The notes under the pieces were generated by a model. The model was not told the origin of the DNA and did no database searches. It worked only from the letters and a program-made list of their open reading frames with translations. This document shows, in pieces, positions 1-11,339 of a stretch of DNA of 64,000 nt. Numbering within the stretch: position 1 is the first letter of the stretch; each line of letters starts with the position of its first letter. The stretch spans positions 620,001 to 684,000 of the forward strand of contig NZ_RJTX01000002.1 in NCBI RefSeq assembly GCF_003729955.1, given 5' to 3'. The translations under genes were made by a program, and so were the position numbers. The DNA is from Chryseobacterium daecheongense. GTDB taxonomy: Bacteria; Bacteroidota; Bacteroidia; Flavobacteriales; Weeksellaceae.

Positions 1-2579
1 TTGAAAGGATAATTTCCAAAATTCCGAATACAGTAATCCAACGTTATTTTCGCATTGTTGATGAGGTGGTCTACATTTTCATCATGCTTTTCATGATAGA
101 ACACATTGATTGTTATGCCTTTATAAGAAATATTTTTTTGTTTGTATTTTGCTGAAGATACTGCAAAACGGAACGGAATATTCTTCGATTGATAGTGAAA
201 GAATTGCCTTTCTCCTCTTGTAAACTGATCAGTAAGATCTCCTGTTCCGACTGCGGTCTGATCTTTTTCTGTGGTGATCATCATATTTAAAGTAATGAAA
301 TCTTGCCTGAAAACTTCCGGGGCTTCCAGCTTTTTTAAACCCTGTAGTTTTCCAAGCTTGAAGGCGTTTCTTTGTTTTTGATCTTCAATTTCATTGTCTT
401 TTTGATACCCTATTGTAGGATAATACCTGCTGATCCTCATAAAAGAACCGTTTTCTACAATGGCATTAAATGATTCATGGCCATTAACAGCAAACCACTT
501 ATAAGAGATTTTGAAATTGAGATGAGCAGTTTCATTGGGTTGTAATGGCTTCTTTAATTGAATTTCAGTAACTGTATGATCAATTTTCTTTGTCTCAGAG
601 CTAGTTTGAAGAATGGCAGATTGTATCTGCAAATCAGGATGAAAATTAATGAGAATCTTATCAATAGCTTTGTCAGTTGGATTGATGAGAGTATATTTTC
701 CACTGATTTCATAAGACCGTTGAGAAGGATAAAGATCAATCTGAGTTATAACATCGGTAATAACAGGTTGCGGAAGGTTTTCATACTGTCGGTATTCTTT
801 TTCATAATTGACTGCTTTTAGAACGGATTCTTCTTCATTTTTAGGCAGATATCCTTTCATAAACTGATTTCCTGCAAAACATCCGGTGATAAGTACAAAA
901 GCTGTGAAGATCACTTTTTTGAAATTCCATTTTTTAGTTTTAAACCATTCATTGCTTATCCATAAAAAGAGAATAATGCCTGATCCGAATAAAAGTCTTT
1001 CGGCAAAAGCGGAGGAGTAAATTCCATATCCGTTGAAATCACTGTAAGTACCCTTAAAATCTGAGAACATTCTCAGTAACGGATAAGATATGATCTTCTT
1101 TGTGATGGGGGTTGCCATCATTATAAGAAACAGAACAGAAATCCCTAAAGCAACAAACCGGTTCCGGATATTGTCATTGATAAGGAGTACAAAACCGGAA
1201 AAAAGGATAAGCGGAAATGTATTAAAAAGAATAGTGCCTAAATAAGCATTCCAATCTGTATGAAAATAATGGTACCCCCACTGGAAAATCAATCCCTCAA
1301 GAATCAATAACCCGTTAAAAAAGAAAATCAGCACAGTGATGGACAAGAAATGACCGGCCAATTTATTTTTATGGAAATAAGTGCTTTTTTCAATCAGTGA
1401 AAATCCTGAAGAATGACTGCTCCAGTAAAGATCATTGATGAAGTAAACAGTAATCAGCAAACCAAATAAGTGAAAATTCTCTGAAATAGTATTGGCCATC
1501 AAGCCGGAACTTGCATATTTCTGCGGAAGCCGGATTCCTTTTTCAATTTCAGCGTACATTTCCATTCCGACAAAAAATAGAAGAAGAATAGAAACCGCCA
1601 CCATAATAATACCTTTAAAAAGATAGATCAGATCAATTTTAGCAAAAGAAAAGACTGACCGCCAAGTTGAATATATTCCAAAATCCGGTAATGTAACAAT
1701 ATATGTTTTTAAGCTTGTTTCTGAAAGTGGAGGAGTGGTTTCAACTTTTTTCAGCTTTTTACCAGGAAGTCCGGAAAAAGAAAAAAAACGATAAGACAGA
1801 ATTAAAAATAGGACCGAAATAGCCAGGAAAACAGCTCTGTTTATTAATAAAAACCACGAAAAGGGAATTGTTGATTCATTCTTTTCCAGAACAGATAGGT
1901 TTCTTCCTTCAAAAAAATAGGCAGATAAGCCAAAAGGGTCTATCAATGCAGATAATTGTTGAGCTTCTAATGATTGTGGAATACTCCCTGCCATAAAAGG
2001 AGAATTTGAAAACAGTAAAATAATCATGTATAAAACATAAAGCAGCAGTCCACCAATGACGACCAAAAGTTTTTTCTTTGTGGTCAGTGCAATAAAAAAT
2101 AAGAAGCTGCAAACCAAAAGACAATTGATCCATCCGAAAATCAAAAAAGGAAACAGATAATACCAAAGGTTAAAATAAGGTCGTATTTCACTTCCGGTAC
2201 GCATATTCTGACCGGCCATAAAACCGATCATTAAGAAGGTGAAGCTTAAGAAGGTAAGTAAAAAGAAAGAAGAAAATCTTCCGCTTACATAGTCCCATTT
2301 TGAAAAAGGAAGTGAAAACAAGATCCCATCAAATTTTGAATCGTGGTCTTTAAAAAGTTGCTGACTGGCCAAAATAGTAGCAAAAAATATTACTGCCAAG
2401 CTCAACATACCGGTCATAAAACCAATGGTGTATGGAGAATTCAGATAAATGCCTTCTCCAACCGTGAGATTGAACTTATTTCCGCAAAATGCTCCGATAC
2501 CGATCAGAATAAAGGCAATAAGATAAGTAAGCCAATGCTTTATACTGCGCTGGACTTCGAATGAAAGTATGGCGTTCAT
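1..2579 (-). CDS. ABC transporter permease fused to M1-type peptidase domain (3' end outside window)
   Basis: This frame is open from an ATG at 2579 down to the window edge, giving 859 codons without a stop, so the C-terminus is missing. The N-terminal half is a polytopic membrane region that starts MNAILSFEVQRSIKHW and has many hydrophobic segments. After about residue 580 a soluble region follows, ending near NFGNYPF, which resembles the part of M1 aminopeptidases just before the HExxH zinc site. The zinc motif itself would lie beyond the window. The start codon is 2 bp from the stop of the ATPase gene upstream, so the two are co-translated halves of one exporter. Permease-M1 fusions are a known Bacteroidota/Firmicutes type. 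Substrate unknown. Confidence 0.82.
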   Translation of the reverse strand, partial: MNAILSFEVQRSIKHWLTYLIAFILIGIGAFCGNKFNLTVGEGIYLNSPYTIGFMTGMLSLAVIFFATILASQQLFKDHDSKFDGILFSLPFSKWDYVSGRFSSFFLLTFLSFTFLMIGFMAGQNMRTGSEIRPYFNLWYYLFPFLIFGWINCLLVCSFLFFIALTTKKKLLVVIGGLLLYVLYMIILLFSNSPFMAGSIPQSLEAQQLSALIDPFGLSAYFFEGRNLSVLEKNESTIPFSWFLLINRAVFLAISVLFLILSYRFFSFSGLPGKKLKKVETTPPLSETSLKTYIVTLPDFGIYSTWRSVFSFAKIDLIYLFKGIIMVAVSILLLFFVGMEMYAEIEKGIRLPQKYASSGLMANTISENFHLFGLLITVYFINDLYWSSHSSGFSLIEKSTYFHKNKLAGHFLSITVLIFFFNGLLILEGLIFQWGYHYFHTDWNAYLGTILFNTFPLILFSGFVLLINDNIRNRFVALGISVLFLIMMATPITKKIISYPLLRMFSDFKGTYSDFNGYGIYSSAFAERLLFGSGIILFLWISNEWFKTKKWNFKKVIFTAFVLITGCFAGNQFMKGYLPKNEEESVLKAVNYEKEYRQYENLPQPVITDVITQIDLYPSQRSYEISGKYTLINPTDKAIDKILINFHPDLQIQSAILQTSSETKKIDHTVTEIQLKKPLQPNETAHLNFKISYKWFAVNGHESFNAIVENGSFMRISRYYPTIGYQKDNEIEDQKQRNAFKLGKLQGLKKLEAPEVFRQDFITLNMMITTEKDQTAVGTGDLTDQFTRGERQFFHYQSKNIPFRFAVSSAKYKQKNISYKGITINVFYHEKHDENVDHLINNAKITLDYCIRNFGNYPF

Positions 2580-2581
2580 GA

Positions 2582-3454
2582 TTATATTTTTTGAGTAAGT
2601 GAATGAAAATAAACGTGCTCCAATAAAGGATTTACAGGATTAAAATCTTTGGGCTTTTCTTCAGAGAACGTGGTAATATATAATTCTCTTTCAATCAATT
2701 GCTGACTGATGATTTGATATGCTGACTGATAGCTGTCTAGTTCGGTTTTATCAATGGATTTTGACCAGATTTTCTGATCCAGTTCAGCAATCAGATCATT
2801 GGGTTTTCCTTTTTTTAGAACTTCCCCTTTATTCATGATGGCCATTTCCGAACATAGATTCCGGACATCTTCCACGAGGTGGGTGGAAAGGATGACGATT
2901 ACCTCCTTACTGATGTCATTCAGTAAAGTATTGAAACGGTTGCGTTCTTCAGGATCAAGTCCTGCCGTCGGCTCATCCACGATGATAATTTTAGGATTGC
3001 CCAACAAAGCCTGTGCAACTCCGAAACGTTGCTTCATTCCTCCGGAAAAGGTATGAACTTCTTTGTTTCTGAAATCAGAGAGATTCACTTTTTCAAGCAG
3101 GCTTAAGATTTGGTTTTTACGCTCAGAACGGTCTTTAATGCCTTTTAAAATGGCAATATGTTCCAGAAGATCAAATGCGGAAATTTTCGGGTATACTCCG
3201 AAATCCTGCGGTAAGAAACCAAGGTTTTGTTTGATGTAATCAGGATTTTCGGAAACATCCGTTCCATTGAACATAATATGTCCTGAAGTGGGTTTCTGAA
3301 GACCTACAAGAGTTTTCATCAGGGATGACTTTCCTGCTCCGTTAGGTCCTAAAAGTCCGAACATTCCGTTGCCGATTTCCAGGGAAATGTTTTTAATAGC
3401 CTGAAAACCATTTTTATAGGTGAGGCTGAGATGATTAATGGATAAAGTATTCAT
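2582..3454 (-). CDS. ABC transporter ATP-binding protein
   Basis: This is a 290-residue nucleotide-binding subunit. Walker A GPNGAGKSS is at about residues 36-44, the ABC signature FSGGMKQ at 136-142, Walker B IIIVDEP at 156-162 and the switch histidine in STHLVED at 192. The start MNTLSINHLSL was chosen because the usual ABC fold begins there; an ATG 42 bp upstream (3496) would add 14 unrelated residues. It would power the adjacent permease/peptidase fusion, 2 bp downstream. The ABC-2 class is inferred from the permease partner. The substrate cannot be told from sequence. Confidence 0.9.
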   Translation of the reverse strand: MNTLSINHLSLTYKNGFQAIKNISLEIGNGMFGLLGPNGAGKSSLMKTLVGLQKPTSGHIMFNGTDVSENPDYIKQNLGFLPQDFGVYPKISAFDLLEHIAILKGIKDRSERKNQILSLLEKVNLSDFRNKEVHTFSGGMKQRFGVAQALLGNPKIIIVDEPTAGLDPEERNRFNTLLNDISKEVIVILSTHLVEDVRNLCSEMAIMNKGEVLKKGKPNDLIAELDQKIWSKSIDKTELDSYQSAYQIISQQLIERELYITTFSEEKPKDFNPVNPLLEHVYFHSLTQKI

Positions 3455-3673
3455 ATTGTAGAGTTTGGATAATAGGATTACAGGCAATGTTTCCATTGCT
3501 TAAAAAGATGAGTAAAGTCTGTTAAATATTCAGGATAACCCACAAAGACACAAAAGTTTGAAATCTATTGAGGCATAAGGGATTATGCTTTAAAGTGTAT
3601 ATAAGTTATCAATTGAAATGAAAATATTTGTGATTGTGGTTCATCAACGATCAATGAGCATTGATGAATCATT

Positions 3674-3877
3674 TCACTCCTTATATTCCAGAATATCTCC
3701 CGGCTGACATTCCAGTATTTTGCAGATCGCTTCCAACGTATCGAAACGGACTCCTTTGGCTTTGCCTGTTTTTAAAATAGAGAGATTTACAGGGGTGATT
3801 CCCAGTTTTTCTGCCAATTCTTTACTCTGCATTTTACGTTTGGCAAGCATTACATCTAGGTTGACTATAATTGGCAT
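3674..3877 (-). CDS. XRE-family helix-turn-helix regulator (YozG-like)
   Basis: A 67-residue single-domain DNA-binding protein that starts MPIIVNLDVMLAKRKM. The helix-turn-helix region KELAEKLGITPVNLSILKTG is followed by a dimer/packing part ending CQPGDILEYKE. The ATG at 3877 sits 1 bp after the stop of the DUF2975 gene; a longer reading from 3937 would run into that gene and is rejected. DUF2975 membrane proteins are commonly paired with such small YozG-like regulators. A sensor/regulator or autoregulatory role is likely but not shown. There are no cysteine-rich metal sites. Confidence 0.85.
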   Translation of the reverse strand: MPIIVNLDVMLAKRKMQSKELAEKLGITPVNLSILKTGKAKGVRFDTLEAICKILECQPGDILEYKE

Positions 3878-3878
3878 T

Positions 3879-4394
3879 TTATATAAATAAATCTTGTTCG
3901 TTTTGCAAATGTAATCCTTGCGTAAAAATATTCGCAAGAAATAAACAGAAAATTCCCAGCATGAAATGGATGAAAACCAATCCCCATATTATACTTTCCA
4001 CCTCCACAAAGAAGCTTGCGATAATTACCATTGGTAATGGAAAGAAAATATTATATATGTAAAATCTTTTCAATTGCACCGTATTTTCTTTTGTAAAGAG
4101 TTTCGGTTGAAAAAAAACTTTAAACACCTTGGCAGAAAGCCAAAAGAAAATTCCATATCCCGTTAAAACCAATAAAAAAGAAAAGATGATATACGGATAA
4201 TTGTTATCAATATTCAGAAAAGGTTTTTCCGTCAATGGATAATTGATATGCAAATATTTATTTTGGTTGTAAGGGGTAACTCCAAAACCCGTTATCAGGC
4301 AGATAGTTGCATACAGTGCAGTCATTAGATATCCCACAGATAGTATCAGACAAATGTAATAGAGGATCCTTGAGATGATTTTAGTCTGGTCCAT
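3879..4394 (-). CDS. DUF2975-type integral membrane protein
   Basis: A 171-residue protein with about four hydrophobic spans (near residues 10-35, 65-90, 110-135 and 140-165) and short loops. The spacing and the coupled HTH gene immediately downstream match the DUF2975 family. It is probably in the inner membrane. No enzyme motif is visible and the biochemical function is unknown. The gene pair reads away from the TfoX-like gene, from an AT-rich divergent intergenic region at 4395-4561. Confidence 0.75.
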   Translation of the reverse strand: MDQTKIISRILYYICLILSVGYLMTALYATICLITGFGVTPYNQNKYLHINYPLTEKPFLNIDNNYPYIIFSFLLVLTGYGIFFWLSAKVFKVFFQPKLFTKENTVQLKRFYIYNIFFPLPMVIIASFFVEVESIIWGLVFIHFMLGIFCLFLANIFTQGLHLQNEQDLFI

Positions 4395-4561
4395 GTCAAA
4401 AAATAATTAATTGATATTGCAAATATATAATTAATTATCGTAAAACAATAAATATTTTAAATAAAATTTTATTTAATTGAATTTTAATTGAAACTGAAAT
4501 CAGGAAAAACCTCCAGGATATGGCAGTTTTTAATTAACTTAGAACTAACAAATTTTGGATA

Positions 4562-4915
4562 ATGGCATATAATATTGAACTTGCAGACAGAATACGTGAA
4601 CGGCTTTCTGAGATCCCGGGACTTGATATTGTTGAGAAAAAAATGTTCAGCGGATTATCTTTCCTGGTGAATGGAAAAATGTGCATCAATGTAAGCCATG
4701 ATAACCTGATGTGCCGTTATCATCCTGACCTGGAAGATGAAGTTGCGGAAAGAAAAGGGTTTTTGCCCATGATTATGAAAGGAAAGCAGCTGAAAGGATA
4801 TTGCTATGTGGAGCCCGAAGGTTTTCAAAAGCCAGAGGATTTTGAATACTGGATAAGAATATGCCTGGATTATAATGAAGTGGCTAAAGCTTCAAAGAAA
4901 TCAAAGAAGAAATAG
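4562..4915 (+). CDS. TfoX/Sxy N-terminal domain protein
   Basis: A 117-residue protein covering only the N-terminal domain of TfoX/Sxy. KKMFSGLSFLVNGKMCINV and the later MKGKQLKGYCYV form the typical antiparallel sheet core, and the tail is lysine-rich (ASKKSKKK). TfoX in gammaproteobacteria activates competence genes through CRP-S sites. Stand-alone N-terminal-domain proteins of this size in Bacteroidota have no established role, so a competence function should not be assumed. It is a single-gene unit. Confidence 0.85.
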   Translation: MAYNIELADRIRERLSEIPGLDIVEKKMFSGLSFLVNGKMCINVSHDNLMCRYHPDLEDEVAERKGFLPMIMKGKQLKGYCYVEPEGFQKPEDFEYWIRICLDYNEVAKASKKSKKK

Positions 4916-5021
4916 CCACTGCCATTATAAACAAATTGTGAGTGAAGTGAAGAATCTCTCATTGTAATACTGTGAAGATATTATTGATACAATTCTTCTC
5001 TGATCTCCACCAGAATTTTTG

Positions 5022-5047
5022 TTTCTTTTGTTTCAAGACAAAAGAAA
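5022..5047. terminator. Possible weak hairpin between converging genes
   Basis: TTTCTTTTGT and ACAAAAGAAA form a 10-bp inverted repeat with a 6-nt loop just beyond the rtcB-like stop codon, between two converging genes. It is AT-rich and lacks a clear T-run on either strand, so terminator activity is doubtful. Confidence 0.35.
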
Positions 5048-5051
5048 AATA

Positions 5052-6524
<1,473 letters not shown>

Positions 6525-6763
6525 TCATATAAATTACTTTCTTTAAAACTAGTATTCCAAATAGGGACTGGACTATGCGTAAAGCTTCTGGAAACCGTCA
6601 AAAATTAATGGAATAGTTTATTCCTTAACATAAGCGCAAAAAATAAAAGACGAAGAAACCCTATTATTGTTGAAGATAAGCAGCATCCCGTGTATTAGCT
6701 TTGCATCATAGCATTAAAAAAGAACTGTGTAAAACAAAGAAAAAAACACTAAAGCGTGATAAA

Positions 6764-6791
6764 ATTCACATTAAATCTTTTTAATGTGAAT
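6764..6791. promoter_or_regulatory. 12-bp perfect inverted repeat upstream of T9SS/RHS operon
   Basis: ATTCACATTAAA (6764-6775) and TTTAATGTGAAT (6780-6791) are exact reverse complements separated by TCTT. There is no downstream T-run, and a promoter-like TAAATTTG begins 17 bp later. An operator for a dimeric regulator at this promoter is therefore more likely than a terminator. The regulator is unknown. Confidence 0.5.
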
Positions 6792-6807
6792 AATTATTAA
6801 AATTTGT

Positions 6808-6815
6808 TAAATTTG
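6808..6815 (+). promoter_or_regulatory. Bacteroidota -7 promoter element (TAnnTTTG) for T9SS/RHS operon
   Basis: TAAATTTG matches the flavobacterial -7 consensus TAnnTTTG and lies about 50 bp before the ATG at 6866. No TTG is visible at the expected upstream distance. The inverted repeat occupies that position, as would fit a regulated promoter. Confidence 0.5.
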
Positions 6816-6865
6816 CAAATTATTAATAACAAACACTAGTATTAACTTTTAAATACACAAGATAG

Positions 6866-8404
6866 ATGAAAAAAATCTACATGAGTGCATTCTTCTTATG
6901 CACTACCGCTGTGCTGTATTCTCAAAATGTATTGTGGCAGAAAGACATCAAATCCACTACCCAGGATTTTCTTTCACAGGTAACCACTACCATTGACGGA
7001 CAGTATCTTATCTCTGGAAGCAGTATTCAGGCTTCCAAACAAGCAGAAAGCAAACAGAATAACGGTTACGATTTCCATTTGGTTAAACTCAACCAACAAG
7101 GTGAAGAAGTCTGGGAAAAATACTTTTCAGGACAGAACCATGATTTCCTTTCCGCTGCAGTGAATACCCAGGAAGGAGGTTTTCTTCTGGCTGGAACTTC
7201 CTATTCAGGAAAAACAGTGGATAAAAAGGAAGAATCTAAAGGAGGATCTGATCTGTGGCTCATCAAAATCAATGAATTTGGAGAAGAGCAGTGGCAGAAA
7301 ACTTTAGGAACTGCCTCCGATGAAGAAGCCAGAGCGGTGATTCAAACGACAGACTTAGGCTACTTTGTAGCAGGAAATGTTCAGAACTCAGCCCAAGGAT
7401 TTGGTTCTAAAGACATTTGGATCATCAGATTGGATAAAACAGGAAAACAGACTTCAGAACTCATCTTAGGAGGAAAAGGACTCGATGAAGTGGAGAAAAT
7501 GATTCCTACCAAAGATGGAGGTGTTTTGCTAGGGATCTATTCAAGAAGTACAATTGGAGGTTCAAAGAAAACAGAGAACTATGGTGAAGGCGATTACTGG
7601 ATCATCAAGCTGAGTAAAGACGGAAAAGTAGAATGGGAAAAGAACTATGGAGGGAAAGCAGATGATCATATAAGAACCCTTGCTTTAACTTCTATAGGAT
7701 ATGTGATTGGTGGAGAATCAAGATCAGAAAGATCAGGAAACAAAACCACGGGAATAGAAGAAGGAACCGACTTATGGCTGATTTCCTTAAATGAAAGAGG
7801 AGAAGAATTGTGGCAGAAATCCTACAACTTTAAGAACAGGGATGTTTTAATGGGAGCAAGTGTTATTCATACTTCTGATGATAATGGTACTAAAGGAATA
7901 TTATTAGGAGGTTATACTCAGGCAGAAGGAAGAATAGAGAATGATGATGAGACGTTCTGGATGCTGTATCTGGACCAGGAAGGGAAAGAACAGTGGAGAA
8001 AGCATGTGAAAGGAGAATCCAGAAAGAAGGAAGAAAGATTATCAGATATTAAGCTTAACAGAGACGGTTCTATTATACTGGCAGGGACCAGTGCAGAGGA
8101 ATTAGGAAAAGAAAACTGGAAGATTGTGAAGCTGGGAGACGGACAGATCGATCAGTTGATCGAGAAGCAGGATATCAGAGTCTATCCAAACCCTGTATCG
8201 GATTACACGTATGTAGAGATTGGCTATGAGTTTAAGGAAGCGGATATTTTGCTGTATGATATGAGTGGTAAGACGTTGCAGCAGACCAAGACCAAAAATA
8301 AGGTAACCAAGATCAATACTCAGCCACTGATTCAGGGAGCTTATCTGATCACCATTAAAACAGATACAAACAAAAACGCAAGTGCTAAAATCATTAAGAA
8401 ATAA
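6866..8404 (+). CDS. Secreted beta-propeller-like protein with T9SS type A sorting domain
   Basis: 512 residues. An N-terminal signal peptide (MKKIYMSAFFLCTTAVLYSQ) is followed by about six repeats of the pattern DLWLIKIN..GEEQWQK..GG, near residues 70, 127, 187, 240, 300 and 365. This is the periodicity of a beta-propeller or Kelch-like surface protein. From about residue 435 the segment VYPNPVSDYTYVEIG to the end (ASAKIIKK) is a type A T9SS sorting domain, so the protein is exported across the outer membrane and the C-terminus removed. It lies 6 bp upstream of the first RHS gene, presumably in one transcript. This suggests a role as a surface partner of the RHS proteins. That is inference from synteny only. 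Confidence 0.88.
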   Translation: MKKIYMSAFFLCTTAVLYSQNVLWQKDIKSTTQDFLSQVTTTIDGQYLISGSSIQASKQAESKQNNGYDFHLVKLNQQGEEVWEKYFSGQNHDFLSAAVNTQEGGFLLAGTSYSGKTVDKKEESKGGSDLWLIKINEFGEEQWQKTLGTASDEEARAVIQTTDLGYFVAGNVQNSAQGFGSKDIWIIRLDKTGKQTSELILGGKGLDEVEKMIPTKDGGVLLGIYSRSTIGGSKKTENYGEGDYWIIKLSKDGKVEWEKNYGGKADDHIRTLALTSIGYVIGGESRSERSGNKTTGIEEGTDLWLISLNERGEELWQKSYNFKNRDVLMGASVIHTSDDNGTKGILLGGYTQAEGRIENDDETFWMLYLDQEGKEQWRKHVKGESRKKEERLSDIKLNRDGSIILAGTSAEELGKENWKIVKLGDGQIDQLIEKQDIRVYPNPVSDYTYVEIGYEFKEADILLYDMSGKTLQQTKTKNKVTKINTQPLIQGAYLITIKTDTNKNASAKIIKK

Positions 8405-8410
8405 AACAAG

Positions 8411-11329
8411 ATGAAAAGAAAAATAATTATAGTATTAAGTATGATGGCAGGAGCCATTATGTTTAATCCACTCCAAGGTCAACAAGAGATCAATTTTGGA
8501 GATTTTTCCAGACCTGTGTCGTCGGTGTCATCATTGGCAACCTATAACAATACACCAGTATCAATGGCAATAGGCACTACAAATGTTTCCATGCCATTAT
8601 TAAATTTACCTTCGAAATCAAAAAATATTTCTACTCCATTACAGTTATCCTACAATCCTATGAATTTAAGGGGTACAGAAGCTGCAAGTGAAGTAGGAAG
8701 CGGATGGTCATTATTTGCGGGAGGAGTTATTTCCAGAGAAAATATTGATGCCATCAACGAAGCCACATATCGTCCCAATGCCACTGATTATAAGGCAGAC
8801 GAATTCAATGATATATATTATTATAATTTACCCGGAATTTCAGGGAAGTTCAGATTTAACAGAAATGTTGCAGGTAATACCATTGATATTGAGAACTTAT
8901 CAGCTAACAAGGTTAAAATCTCTTATGTAAGAGACTCTAATCTCGGATTTTTTAAAATCAACAGTTTTACTATTACTGATGAAAAAGGATACAAATATAT
9001 ATTTAGTGATTATAGTGAAAGTTCAAGAGACGAAATCGTTTTATACCGATCTGCTTTCTTTTTGACCCAGATTAAATTACCGAATGATACTTCAGTAGTA
9101 AATTTTGAATATAGAAAAGATGATAAACATGAAAGCGACGATCCTCTTTCCGCAATTTTATACAGAAGCTGTAAGCTTACCAAAATAAATGCAGATGGTG
9201 TAGGCTCCATAAATATTACTTATGTATATGATTCTACCAAAGAAAACACCATGAACGATCCTTATAGTATTTCTCAAATTATTCTTAAGAATTCGCAAGG
9301 TGAAGCGATATCAGGGTATAAATTCTCTTATATAGAATCAGGATTATATTTAGGAGAAACAACAGGTCGGAGAATGCTTGAGAAAATGACTAAACTCAAC
9401 AAAGATTTGGTAGAATATGAAAAAACAAGCTTTCACTATTATACTAATACCGGAGGAGAGACATATGGCTACGGACCTTATAATTGGGCACAATCTTTTG
9501 ATCCTGCCAATTATGGTTCTTATTTCATTCCGGGACTACTGAAAAAGATTATTTCTCCTACTGGCGGTGTTATTGAATACAATTATGAGCCCCATGAGGT
9601 GTTTTTTAACAGAAGTACTCCGGAATATTTAGAAAAAATGCAAACCAGTCAGGGAATTATTGATCCTATCATGCAGTATCAAGGAGATTTTATTCCGGTT
9701 GTAAATGTTGATACTAATCAAAACACAACTTATAGTTTAACTATTTCAGGAGACCCTACCAAGCAGAAAACTGTATATTTTCAGTTTGCCATTGACGAAT
9801 ATTATCAACCGGGTATTTGGGTTCCGGATCCGCCAACAGATCCCAATGATCAGCCAGACCCCAATGATCCTGGTGGTGGTCCCGGAGGGCATTATCATAC
9901 TGAACTAAATTATGTATTAAAAAAAGATGGGGTTGTTATTACTTCTTTTGAGCTAGCAAGTTATTATTTATATCCAGGAAATTATACTATTGAGGTAACT
10001 GGGACAGGAGGAAAAGCAAGACTTCTGCAGGCCGAAATAAAATTAAAAAATCCCCCTTATATCAATAAAAATGATGCAAAACAGTATGGGGCGAGGATAA
10101 AAAATATAAAATATTATAACAGCATTTCGGAAACGACCCCTTTGAAATCGGAATATTTCTCATATAATAATTTCAACGATGCTAACAGTTCAAGTGGATA
10201 TGTTTTCAGAAATGAAACTGAGGAAAGTACTGTTTTTCCGGGTTATGTTTTATATAGAAATGTTTCAACAACCGATGGAGAAAACGGATATACAAGGTTT
10301 TATTATAAATCCCCGGATGATTATCCTAAAACTCCCTATACAGTAGATGGCAATAGTACAGAATTTTGGGCGTATTATATGATCGCTAAATCCGGTATTT
10401 TAGAGAAAAAGGAAATTTTCAATGCGCAAAACAACTTGTTATCTTCTACTGATTACAGCAATACATTTGAAACATTAACCAACCTTCCTGAATTGAAAAT
10501 CAATGGATTTGACGGGATTCCGACAAGATATACAAAACCTGCCTATATAAAAGATTCAAAAACAATTACTAAAAATTATATGGGCAATCAATTTGTTGAA
10601 AGTAAAATGGAAACCACCTTTAACAACTTAGGTAATTATGAACCAGCATATGTAAAAGAAACTTCTTCAGACGGGAAAATCTCTGAAAAATGGATCAGAT
10701 ATGCTTCTGACAAAAATAATACACGCCTTTTAAATGCCAATATGGTATCAGTTCCACTGGAATTTGAAGAAAAAACAAATGGGAAAATGATTGGAAAAGT
10801 TGAAAACAAATATGATGATGTAAGCAATTTTTACCCTTCATCGATTATTGCTACTAATCCAAATGATGGCAGTATCCAAACTACCGAAAAGTACGAAGCA
10901 TTTGATGTCTATGGAAACCTTCGTCAAATGACTTCCAGAATTAGTGAAGTTACTGGAGATGGCGTTTCGAGTGTTGTGATCTGGGGATACAACCAAACAC
11001 TTCCGATTGCAAAAATTGAAGGAGCAAAATTATCAGATATTGGAAATCTTGCCGATGATATAATTGCCAAATCCAATGCTGACATCAATTCATCAGCAGA
11101 AACTACTCTTATTAATGCATTGGACACATTCAGAAATAACCCTGCATTAAAAAACTTTGCGATCACAACTTATACACATGATCCATTAATAGGAATGACT
11201 ACTGCTACTCCACCAAGTGGAATGAGAGAAACGTACCTATACGATCAGAATGGCAGATTAAAATCCACACTTAATGTTAATGGTAATATCATTAAGGAGT
11301 ATAAGTATAATACGAAACCTCAACCTTAA
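8411..11329 (+). CDS. RHS-repeat protein, N-terminal half of a split RHS pair
   Basis: 972 residues with a Sec signal peptide at 1-23 (ends NPLQGQQ). The segment PLQLSYNPMNLRGTEAAS and GSGWSLFAGG near residues 75-105 is typical of the SpvB/TcB-like beginning of RHS shells. A Pro/Asp/Gly-rich linker with PNDPGGGPGGHYH sits near residues 475-495. The last about 50 residues end in an RHS YD-repeat (YDQNGRLKSTLNVNGNIIKEY). It has no core domain or toxin tip, which lie in the next gene 10 bp downstream. Two separately exported polypeptides probably assemble into one shell. Confidence 0.82.
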   Translation: MKRKIIIVLSMMAGAIMFNPLQGQQEINFGDFSRPVSSVSSLATYNNTPVSMAIGTTNVSMPLLNLPSKSKNISTPLQLSYNPMNLRGTEAASEVGSGWSLFAGGVISRENIDAINEATYRPNATDYKADEFNDIYYYNLPGISGKFRFNRNVAGNTIDIENLSANKVKISYVRDSNLGFFKINSFTITDEKGYKYIFSDYSESSRDEIVLYRSAFFLTQIKLPNDTSVVNFEYRKDDKHESDDPLSAILYRSCKLTKINADGVGSINITYVYDSTKENTMNDPYSISQIILKNSQGEAISGYKFSYIESGLYLGETTGRRMLEKMTKLNKDLVEYEKTSFHYYTNTGGETYGYGPYNWAQSFDPANYGSYFIPGLLKKIISPTGGVIEYNYEPHEVFFNRSTPEYLEKMQTSQGIIDPIMQYQGDFIPVVNVDTNQNTTYSLTISGDPTKQKTVYFQFAIDEYYQPGIWVPDPPTDPNDQPDPNDPGGGPGGHYHTELNYVLKKDGVVITSFELASYYLYPGNYTIEVTGTGGKARLLQAEIKLKNPPYINKNDAKQYGARIKNIKYYNSISETTPLKSEYFSYNNFNDANSSSGYVFRNETEESTVFPGYVLYRNVSTTDGENGYTRFYYKSPDDYPKTPYTVDGNSTEFWAYYMIAKSGILEKKEIFNAQNNLLSSTDYSNTFETLTNLPELKINGFDGIPTRYTKPAYIKDSKTITKNYMGNQFVESKMETTFNNLGNYEPAYVKETSSDGKISEKWIRYASDKNNTRLLNANMVSVPLEFEEKTNGKMIGKVENKYDDVSNFYPSSIIATNPNDGSIQTTEKYEAFDVYGNLRQMTSRISEVTGDGVSSVVIWGYNQTLPIAKIEGAKLSDIGNLADDIIAKSNADINSSAETTLINALDTFRNNPALKNFAITTYTHDPLIGMTTATPPSGMRETYLYDQNGRLKSTLNVNGNIIKEYKYNTKPQP

Positions 11330-11339
11330 AAACACAATT

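Noticed and set aside
4562..4915. Natural competence regulator role for the TfoX-like protein
   Set aside because: Only the N-terminal domain is present, and no competence genes or CRP-S sites are visible around it.
6540..6700. A structured RNA or riboswitch in the rtcB/T9SS intergenic region
   Set aside because: Some short GG/CC segments drew attention, but no known consensus or long stem could be built.
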